Source of the DNA: CAIWXH01 sp964555675
Lineage (GTDB): Bacteria > Chloroflexota > Chloroflexia > Chloroflexales > Chloroflexaceae
Direction: 5' to 3'
Assembly: GCA_964555675.1 (NCBI GenBank)
Contig: CAZKTU010000189.1
Location: forward strand, 1-13,193
Length of the DNA stretch: 13,193 nt
The position numbers were made by a program, and so were the translations under genes. The number at the start of each line of letters is the position of its first letter. The first letter of the stretch is position 1. The notes beneath the pieces were generated by a model. The model was not told where the DNA came from, did no database searches, and was given only the letters and a program-made list of their open reading frames with translations. Shown here piece after piece: positions 1 to 8,800 of the stretch.

Positions 1-1
1 C

Positions 2-184
2 TCCGGCGGGAAGGTTGTGATCGCTGGACGAAGTGAAGACTATGCAACTGTCGAACGGTATAACTCCACCTTTTTCCAGGGCGCAGATAGGCCTGTTTAC
101 GCTTTGCACAGCCATCGCAAGTCTTTGACATTTAAGGATGCGGGCGTTATAGTTGGCTCGGCTTCAGAACGCCACCAACAGTAG
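2..184 (+). CDS. Possible 3' end of an unidentified gene (runs off left edge)
   Basis: One forward frame is open from the window edge to a TAG, giving 60 residues that begin SGGKVVIAGRSEDYATVERYN and end GSASERHQQ. The translation looks protein-like, and the GGKVVIAG...RYN stretch faintly recalls delta-60-type repeats of secreted proteins, but this is memory of a pattern and not a firm match. The stop codon overlaps the ppdK Shine-Dalgarno and ends 10 bases before the ppdK start, as at many operon junctions. Against it: about half of the third codon positions are G/C, far lower than in the other genes here, and a strong promoter lies inside the frame at 125-153. It may be a transferred gene end or chance. 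Confidence 0.3.
   Translation, partial: SGGKVVIAGRSEDYATVERYNSTFFQGADRPVYALHSHRKSLTFKDAGVIVGSASERHQQ
125..153 (+). promoter_or_regulatory. Sigma-70-type promoter of ppdK
   Basis: TTGACA at 125-130 is a perfect -35 hexamer. TATAGT at 148-153 matches the -10 consensus at five of six positions. The spacer is exactly 17 bases. Transcription would start near 160, leaving a leader of about 35 bases before ppdK. It sits in the lower-GC stretch that precedes the gene. Confidence 0.75.
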
Positions 185-188
185 GAGG
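183..188 (+). promoter_or_regulatory. Strong ribosome-binding site of ppdK
   Basis: AGGAGG, the full anti-16S core, lies six bases before the ATG at 195 and fixes that start. Confidence 0.9.
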
Positions 189-194
189 CTTTAG

Positions 195-2825
<2,631 letters not shown>

Positions 2826-2866
2826 TACGCCGTCCAACCTTGTTTGACGGGTTGAAGATGGTTTTT

Positions 2867-2890
2867 TCGGGGAGGGCTAGCCCTCCCCGA
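2867..2890. repeat. Perfect 24-base palindrome, first hairpin of an extragenic repeat
   Basis: The half TCGGGGAGGGCT is followed directly by its exact reverse complement, with no loop bases, 41 bases after the ppdK stop. A T6 run (2862-2867) precedes it on the + strand, so it would be a hairpin plus U-run only for transcripts read on the - strand. No gene there needs such a terminator. Together with the next hairpin it resembles the G/C-run repeats scattered between genes in several GC-rich phyla. Confidence 0.8.
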
Positions 2891-2897
2891 GCCCCTC

Positions 2898-2920
2898 CCC
2901 CTCTCCCGCCCGGAGAGGGG
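2898..2920. repeat. Second hairpin of the extragenic repeat
   Basis: CCCCTCTCC (2898-2906) pairs perfectly with GGAGAGGGG (2912-2920) across a five-base loop, 7 bases after the palindrome at 2867-2890. The two hairpins share the CCCCTC/GAGGGG theme. The pair could end ppdK transcription by structure, but only TT follows the second stem, so it is not a textbook Rho-independent terminator. Confidence 0.7.
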
Positions 2921-2934
2921 TTCACTATACCTGG

Positions 2935-2947
2935 AATTACTACGCAA
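2935..2947 (+). promoter_or_regulatory. Putative Ada box upstream of ada
   Basis: AAT (2935-2937), six bases, then GCAA (2944-2947) matches the A-box/B-box rule described for methylated Ada binding in E. coli (AAT-N6-GCAA). It lies 75 bases before the ada coding start in an otherwise G/C-rich leader. If bound by the neighbouring Ada protein it would give self-activation. Its distance to the candidate -10 at 2998 (50 bases) is somewhat longer than I recall for E. coli. Confidence 0.45.
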
Positions 2948-2982
2948 GGCGCGAATGGCCGCGGGGGCGGCGCCGCCGTACA

Positions 2983-3003
2983 CTCTAGCTCTAGAGGTAT
3001 ACT
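2983..3003 (+). promoter_or_regulatory. Candidate -10 of ada with an adjoining small inverted repeat
   Basis: TATACT at 2998-3003 matches the -10 consensus at five of six positions. It is preceded by CTCTAG-CT-CTAGAG (2983-2996), a six-base inverted repeat where an operator could lie. No -35-like hexamer is present 16-18 bases upstream, as expected of an activator-dependent promoter. A start near 3010 would leave a very short leader beginning in the Shine-Dalgarno. This is tentative. Confidence 0.35.
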
Positions 3004-3009
3004 AATGGT

Positions 3010-3016
3010 GGAGGAA
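3010..3016 (+). promoter_or_regulatory. Ribosome-binding site that fixes the ada start
   Basis: GGAGGAA ends six bases before the ATG at 3023. The ATG at 3005 and the TTG at 2840 in the same frame have no such site; the 2840 start would also translate the hairpin repeat. Confidence 0.85.
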
Positions 3017-3022
3017 CCCCCG

Positions 3023-4072
3023 ATGAGCTACACGACTGATGAGGCCCGCTGGACGGCTGTGAGCGGCCGCGACCGGGGCGCCGACGGCGCCTTTGTCTAC
3101 GGCGTGGTCACCACGGGCGTCTACTGTCGCCCCGGCTGCGCCTCGCGCGCGCCCCGGCGCGCCAATGTGCGCTTCTTCGGCACCCCCGACGAGGCCGAGG
3201 CCGCCGGCCTGCGCCCCTGCAAGCGCTGCACGCCCCGCGCGGCGCGGGCCGATAGCGCCGAGGCCGCCGCCGTGGCCAGGGCCGTGGCCCTGATCGAGTC
3301 GGCCGACGAGCCCCCCTCGCTGCGCGAGCTGGCCGCCGCCGCCGGCCTGAGCCCCTTCCATTTCCACCGGCTCTTCAAGGCGAGCCTCGGGGTTACCCCC
3401 GCCGCCTACGCCCGCGCCCGGCGCAGCGAGCGCCTGCACGGCGAGCTGGTCGCGGCCCCCAGCGTCAGCGCCGCGATCTACGAGGCCGGCTTCGGCTCGA
3501 GCGGGCGCCTCTACGCCGAGAGCGCGGCGACCCTGGGCATGACCCCGACGGCCTACAGGGCCGGCGCCCCCGACGAGCGCATCGCCTACGCCGCCGCGCC
3601 CTCGGCCCTGGGCTGGGTGCTGGTGGCGGCCACCGAGCGCGGCCTCTGCGCCATCGAGCTCGGCGACGACCCGGCGGCCCTGGCCGAGAGCCTGCGCGCC
3701 CGCTTCCCCCTCGCCGAGCTCGTGCCCGACGACCCCCAGGTGGCCGCCTGGGCGCAGGCCGCCGTGGCCCTGGTCGAGTCGCCCCGCCGCGGCCTCGACC
3801 TGCCCCTCGATCTGCGCGGCACCGCCTTCCAGCGCCGGGTCTGGGCGACCCTGCGCGAGATCCCCGCCGGCGCCACCGCCAGCTACGCCGAGGTCGCCGA
3901 ACGCATCGGCCAGCCCGGCGCCGCGCGGGCCGTCGCCCAGGCCTGCGCCGCCAACACCCTGGCCGTGGCCGTCCCCTGCCACAGGGTCGTGCGCGGCGAC
4001 GGCAGCGCGGGCGGCTACCGCTGGGGCAGCGCCCGTAAGCGCGAGTTGCTGGCCCGCGAGGCCGAGCATTAG
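3023..4072 (+). CDS. ada: Ada: methylation-sensing AraC regulator and O6-methylguanine-DNA methyltransferase
   Basis: This protein repairs DNA alkylation and switches on the adaptive response. With the start at 3023 it has 349 residues, close to E. coli Ada (354). The N-terminal zinc domain carries Cys35, Cys39, Cys66 and Cys69 in YCRPGC...RPCKRC; Cys35 corresponds to the Cys38 of E. coli that accepts methyl from phosphotriesters and turns Ada into an activator. An AraC domain follows with two helix-turn-helices (about 99-120, SLRELAAAAGLSPFHFHRLF, and 147-168). The C-terminal methyltransferase (about 269-345) has the base-flipping Arg302, Asn311 and PCHRVV (318-323) with acceptor Cys319. All three parts look intact, so it is a complete fused Ada rather than a split AdaA/AdaB. 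The leader carries an Ada-box-like site, and a ligase gene follows after seven bases. Confidence 0.97.
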   Translation: MSYTTDEARWTAVSGRDRGADGAFVYGVVTTGVYCRPGCASRAPRRANVRFFGTPDEAEAAGLRPCKRCTPRAARADSAEAAAVARAVALIESADEPPSLRELAAAAGLSPFHFHRLFKASLGVTPAAYARARRSERLHGELVAAPSVSAAIYEAGFGSSGRLYAESAATLGMTPTAYRAGAPDERIAYAAAPSALGWVLVAATERGLCAIELGDDPAALAESLRARFPLAELVPDDPQVAAWAQAAVALVESPRRGLDLPLDLRGTAFQRRVWATLREIPAGATASYAEVAERIGQPGAARAVAQACAANTLAVAVPCHRVVRGDGSAGGYRWGSARKRELLAREAEH

Positions 4073-4075
4073 GAG
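4071..4075 (+). promoter_or_regulatory. Ribosome-binding site overlapping the ada stop codon
   Basis: AGGAG begins inside the TAG of ada and ends four bases before the ligase ATG at 4080. This arrangement favours translational coupling of the two genes. Confidence 0.7.
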
Positions 4076-4079
4076 CACC

Positions 4080-5585
4080 ATGGCCCATAGCAGCATCCTG
4101 GCGGCCCTGCTCGCCCACGCCGAAGCCGACCCCGCCCGCCCCTGCCTCGAGTGGGCGGGGGCGACGATCACCTACGGCGAGCTAGTCGCCGCCGCTACGG
4201 CCTGGGCCAGGGCCTACAGGGCCATGGGCGTGACCCCCGGCGACCGGGTGGCCCTCTACCTGGGCAGCGGGCCCGGCTTCCTCGGGGCCTACCTCGGCGC
4301 CCACGCGGCCGGGGCGGCGGCGGTGCTGGTCAACACCCAGTACCGCCAGGTCGAGCTGCGCCACATCCTCGCCGATAGCGAGCCCCGCGTCGTCGTCGCC
4401 GACGCCGAGGGCGCCGCGCGCCTGGCCGAGCTGGGCCCCGGCCCCTACGCCGTCGTGACGGCGGCCCCCGAGGAGCTGGGTGCGCCAGACAGCGGCTCAG
4501 ACGCGCCGGACGAGACGCCGCGCCTGCCCGCGCCGGGCGAGCTCGCCATCCTGGCCTACACCTCGGGCACCACCGGGCGCTCGAAGGGCGCCATGCTGAC
4601 CCACGGCGCCCTGGCCGCCAATAGCGCGGCGATCTGCGCGGCCTGGGAGTGGACGGCGCGCGACCGGCTGCTGCTCGTGCTGCCGCTCTTCCATATCCAC
4701 GGTCTCGGCGTGGGCGTCCACGGTACGCTCACCGCCGGGGCCAGCCTGAGCCTGCGCCCACGCTTCGAGCCCGCCGAGACCATGGCCGAGTTCGCCGGCG
4801 GCCGCTGCAGCATGTTCTTCGGCGTGCCGACGATCTACACGCGCCTGATCCAGGAGGCGGGCGGCCAGAGGCAGCCGGTCACCGGGGTGCGCCTGTTCGT
4901 CTCGGGCTCGGCGCCCCTGAGCCCGCAGACCTTCGCCGACTTCGCCGCGGCCTACGGGCAGCCCATCCTCGAGCGCTACGGCATGACCGAGACCGGCATG
5001 AACCTCACCAACCCCTACGCGGGCGAGCGCCGCCCCGGCACGGTCGGCGGGCCCTTCCCGGGGCAAGCGGCCCGTATCGTCGACCTGCGCGCGCGCACGC
5101 CCCTGCCCGACGGCGAGATCGGCGAGATCCAGGTGCGCGGCCCCCACGTCTTCGCCGGCTACTGGCGCAACCCCGCGGCCACCGCCGAGGTGCTGGCCCC
5201 CGACGGCTGGTTCAGCACCGGCGACCTGGGGTGGCGCAGCGCCGACGGCTACTACACGATCACGGGCCGCGCGCGCGAGCTGATTATCAGCGGCGGCTAC
5301 AACATCTACCCGCGCGAGGTCGAGGAGCTGCTGCAGGAGCATGCAGGTGTGGCCGAGTGCGCGGTCTTCGGTGCGCCCGACCCCGACTTCGGCGAGCGCG
5401 TGGTGGCCGTGATCGTGCCCCGCGACCCCGCGGCCCCGCCCACGCCCGCCGAGCTCGACGCCTTCTGCCGCGCAGGGCTGGCCGCCTACAAACGCCCGCG
5501 CGCGTTCCACTTCGTCGCCGCCCTGCCCCGCAACGCCATGGGCAAGGTCCAGAAACACGAGCTGCGGGCCCGGCTGGCGGAGTGA
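4080..5585 (+). CDS. matB: Acyl-CoA synthetase, most like malonyl-CoA synthetase (MatB)
   Basis: This is an ANL-superfamily ligase that makes an acyl-adenylate with ATP and then an acyl-CoA. The 501 residues match MatB/ACSF3 length. Motifs: phosphate loop YTSGTTGRSKGAML (160-173), LPLFHIHGLGVGVHG (201-215), GVPTIYTRL (248-256), RLFVSGSAPL (271-280), ERYGMTETGMNLTNPYAGER (from 298), STGDLG (379-384), hinge GRARELIISGGYNIYPREVE (396-415) and the adenylation Lys489 in RNAMGKVQK. The GVPT-YTRL, SGSAPL and GMTETGMNxxNPYxGERRxGTVG blocks are the ones I associate with malonate/methylmalonate activation; the substrate itself is inferred. No malonate transporter or malonyl-CoA decarboxylase (matA/matC) is beside it. 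It follows ada by seven bases with an SD across the ada stop, so it is probably in the same mRNA. Another short dicarboxylate or fatty acyl substrate is possible. Confidence 0.88.
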   Translation: MAHSSILAALLAHAEADPARPCLEWAGATITYGELVAAATAWARAYRAMGVTPGDRVALYLGSGPGFLGAYLGAHAAGAAAVLVNTQYRQVELRHILADSEPRVVVADAEGAARLAELGPGPYAVVTAAPEELGAPDSGSDAPDETPRLPAPGELAILAYTSGTTGRSKGAMLTHGALAANSAAICAAWEWTARDRLLLVLPLFHIHGLGVGVHGTLTAGASLSLRPRFEPAETMAEFAGGRCSMFFGVPTIYTRLIQEAGGQRQPVTGVRLFVSGSAPLSPQTFADFAAAYGQPILERYGMTETGMNLTNPYAGERRPGTVGGPFPGQAARIVDLRARTPLPDGEIGEIQVRGPHVFAGYWRNPAATAEVLAPDGWFSTGDLGWRSADGYYTITGRARELIISGGYNIYPREVEELLQEHAGVAECAVFGAPDPDFGERVVAVIVPRDPAAPPTPAELDAFCRAGLAAYKRPRAFHFVAALPRNAMGKVQKHELRARLAE

Positions 5586-5842
5586 GACACGGTTCCTAAG
5601 CGAGTTACGCTCTTCGCCGCTGCCTGCGTCTGGGGGTACGGGACCTGCACGCCATGTTGCACACCCGTCGTATACTGGAAGCACCAGGCTGAAGCCCCTG
5701 CTCACGTGCGATAACCGACCACAGACGAGCGCCCCGCCGCGCTGCCCGCCCTGCCGTCGGCGGTTGTCTGTCGTCGCCAGGCGCCGCTCCAGCCATACAC
5801 GCAGCACCAGAGGGTTGTCTGGGTCCGGAAGAGGGGTTTCCC
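5586..5842. other. Spacer between the ligase and the hybrid kinase
   Basis: These 257 bases have no convincing reading frame. A TATACT at 5671-5676 resembles a -10, but no -35 lies at normal spacing (TTGCAC at 5657 is only 8 bases away). The nonamer GGTTGTCTG occurs at 5762 and 5813, probably by chance. No strong terminator hairpin is visible after the ligase. The kinase promoter should lie here but cannot be fixed by eye. Confidence 0.5.
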
Positions 5843-8800
5843 ATGGAGCCGCCCGCGCTTCACTTGCTCGTCGTCGCAGCCGCGCCGGACGATCGACGGA
5901 CCCTGCGCCAGCTGCTCGAGCTGGCGGACCCGACCCTCTTTACCATCGCCGAGAGCGACGCGGCTGAGCCGGCCCTGCTCGCCCAACAGGCCCGGGCGGC
6001 CGACTGTGTGCTGCTCGACGAGCTGCCCGCGGCGACGACCGTCGCAGTGCTTGCGACCCTGCGCGAACACAGCCCAGCCCCGGTCATCCTGATGACGCAG
6101 GGGGCCGACGAGGCGCGCGCCGTCGAGCTGCTGCACCACGGCGCCCACGACTACCTGGTGAAAGAGACCCTCAGCGCGCCCCGGCTGCGTCTGAGCATCC
6201 AGCAGGCCGTCGCGGCGGCGCGCTTCGCCCACGAGCGCGAGCAATGGCACACGCTGCTCGCCGCGGCCCAGCGGCGGGCCGCCGAGCTGGTCGCGGGCGA
6301 GCAACGCTTCCAGGCAATTATCGAACACAGCCTCGAGGCGACAGTGCTGATCGGCCTCGACCGACGGATCAGCTACGTGAGCCCGCGGATCACCGCCCTG
6401 CTGGGCTATGCACCCGCCACCTTCGCCGCCGTGCGGGCCAGCGGCCTGTGCCACCCCGACGACCGCCCCGCGCTCGATGCCTTCATCGCCGCTCTGCTCG
6501 CTCGCCCAGACGCAACGGCCAGGGTGAGCACCAGGCTGCGCCACCAGAATGGCAGCTGGCGCTGGTTCGATCAGCGGGGCAATAACCAGAGCCATATCCC
6601 GGCGATCGGGGCGATTATTGTCAGCCTTCACGATGTGACCGAGCACGTCCAGGCCACCCAGGGCCTTCAGGCCCAGGCGCGGGTCCTCGATCACGCTCAG
6701 GTGCTCGTGCTCGACATGGAGCGTCGCATTGTGCTCTGGACCAGCGGCGCCGAGCTCTTGTTCGGCTATACACGCAGCGAGGCCCTCGGCAGGGTCGCCC
6801 ACGAGCTGCTCCAGACCAGCTTCCCCGAGCCCCTCGCGCAGATCAGCGCCGCCCTCCAGGCCGACGGCCGCTGGTCGGGCAAACTCACCCACCATACCCG
6901 CGGCGGGCATGCGGTGACCGTGGCCGCTCAGCTGACCCTCGACTACGACGAGCATGGCCGCCCACAGCGGATTATCGAGGCCAACACCGACCTGACGGCC
7001 TATACGCGGGCAGAGGCCGACCTCCAGCGCGCGGCGCGACGCCTGCAGATCCTGGCAGACGCATCAGAGGCCTTCACCGCAGCCGCGGCCGATGTCCCAA
7101 AGGTGTTGGACCGGATCGCTCATTACACCGCCGACGCGCTCGGGGCGGGCTGTATCATCAGGCTGCGCGGCGAGGATCGCGACTGGCTCGAGGCCGTGAC
7201 GGTCTACGATCCCGACCCCCAGGTGCATGCCGTCGCCCAGGTCAGCCTGCTCGGCTCGCGCGTCCACCTCGACGATGCGGGCTCTGTCGGCATCGTGGCC
7301 CGCAACGGCCAGCCCCTGCTGCTGCCAGAGATCGACCCCGCCGACTTCCGCAAGGCTGTGCCGCCCGAGCTCGGGGCAGCGCTCGCCCATCGTCCGCCCC
7401 ACACGATGATCATCGTGCTCCTGCGCGCCCACGGCCAGATTCTCGGCACACTCTCGATCACCCGCCACGACCCCGAGCAGTCAACCTTCTCCCATGACGA
7501 TCTAACCCTGGCCCAGGACCTGGCGGACCGCGCCGGCCTGGCCCTGGCGAATGCCCGGCTCTATCGCGAGCTAGAGGCCGCCGAGCAGGCCGCCGCCGCG
7601 GCCTTCGCCCGTCTCGAGGCTCTGGTGAACAGCGCGCCGAACGGGATCGCCTACCTCGACCGCGATCTGCGCTACCAGCTGGTCAACCCATCGCTCGCCG
7701 CGCTGAACCACCGCACCCCCGCGGCGCATATCGGGCTGACCCTGGCCGAGGTGGTCCCGACGCTCATCCACTGGCTCGAGCCCCTCGTGCGCGAGGCGAT
7801 CGCGACGGGCAGGCCGGCGCCCAACTTCGAGCTGCGCGGCCGGCCGAGCCCCAAGGACGAGCTCGTCCGCGACTGGCTCGTCGGCGCCTTTCCCGTCTCC
7901 GGGCCGTCGGGCGAGGTCGCCGGCGTGGGGCTCACGCTCACCGACGTGACCCCGATCAAGCGCACCCAGGCGGCCCTACGAGTCAGTGAGGAGCGCTTCA
8001 AGCAGCTGGCCGAGCACGCGCCCGACGTCATCTACCGCTACAAACTGGAGCCCGATCCAAAGGTCGAGTACGTAAGCCCCGCGATCGAGCGCCTGACCGG
8101 CTACCCTCGCGAGGCGTTCTACGAAAACCCCGGGCTGAATATCAGTCTCGTCCACCCCGACGATATGGCGCTCATCGCGCAGATGTTCACCGGGGCCGCC
8201 TCCGAGGCGCAGCCCCTGGTGATCCGCTGGATCCGCAAGGACGGGGCAATCATCTGGACCGAGCAGCGCAGCTGGCTCGTCTTCGACGAGGGCGGCCAGC
8301 CGGTGGCCCTCGAGGGCATCGCCCGCGATATCACCCAGCGTCAGCAGGCCGAGGAGGCGCTGCGCGACAGCCAGCAGAATCTCATGGCGCTGATCGAAAA
8401 CACCGACGGCAATATCTGGTCGGTCGACGCCGAGCACCGCCTGATCGTCGGCAACAGCCTGTTTCAGCGCAACATCCGCCAGAGCCTGGGCCGCGACTTG
8501 CTTATGGGCGAGCGCTTCGTGGCGCCCGATGCGCCGCAGGAGGAGCAGGAGCGCTGGCGCGCCTATTTCGACCGCGCCCTCGCCGGCGAGCGCTTCAGCG
8601 TCGAGCTGACGAGCACCATTGGGCCTAACCAGTATATTGTCGACTATCGCTTCAGCCCGATCCGCACGAGCACGGGGGCGATCACCGGGGTCACGGTCTT
8701 CAGCCGCGATATCACCGCCAAGCGGCGCGCCGACCAGGCTCTGTACGAGACCGAGCGCAAGCTTGGGGCCCTCTTCGGCCTCCTGCCGATCGGCATCTCG

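Noticed and set aside
2862..2890. Rho-independent terminator of ppdK from the T6 run and palindrome
   Set aside because: On the + strand the T-run precedes the hairpin; for ppdK it would have to follow.
2840..3022. 61-codon N-terminal extension of Ada from a TTG
   Set aside because: It would translate the hairpin repeat into Pro/Gly-rich sequence and lacks a ribosome-binding site. The ATG at 3023 has GGAGGAA at ideal spacing and gives the family length.
5657..5676. TTGCAC and TATACT as a promoter for the kinase
   Set aside because: The spacing is only 8 bases, against the 16-18 needed; only a lone -10-like hexamer remains.
4497..5807. 436-codon frame antisense to the acyl-CoA ligase
   Set aside because: Composition-driven shadow without motifs; the sense strand has complete ANL motifs.
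5762..5821. Direct repeat GGTTGTCTG (two copies 51 bases apart)
   Set aside because: Nine bases with no further similarity in flanks and no associated element; probably chance.
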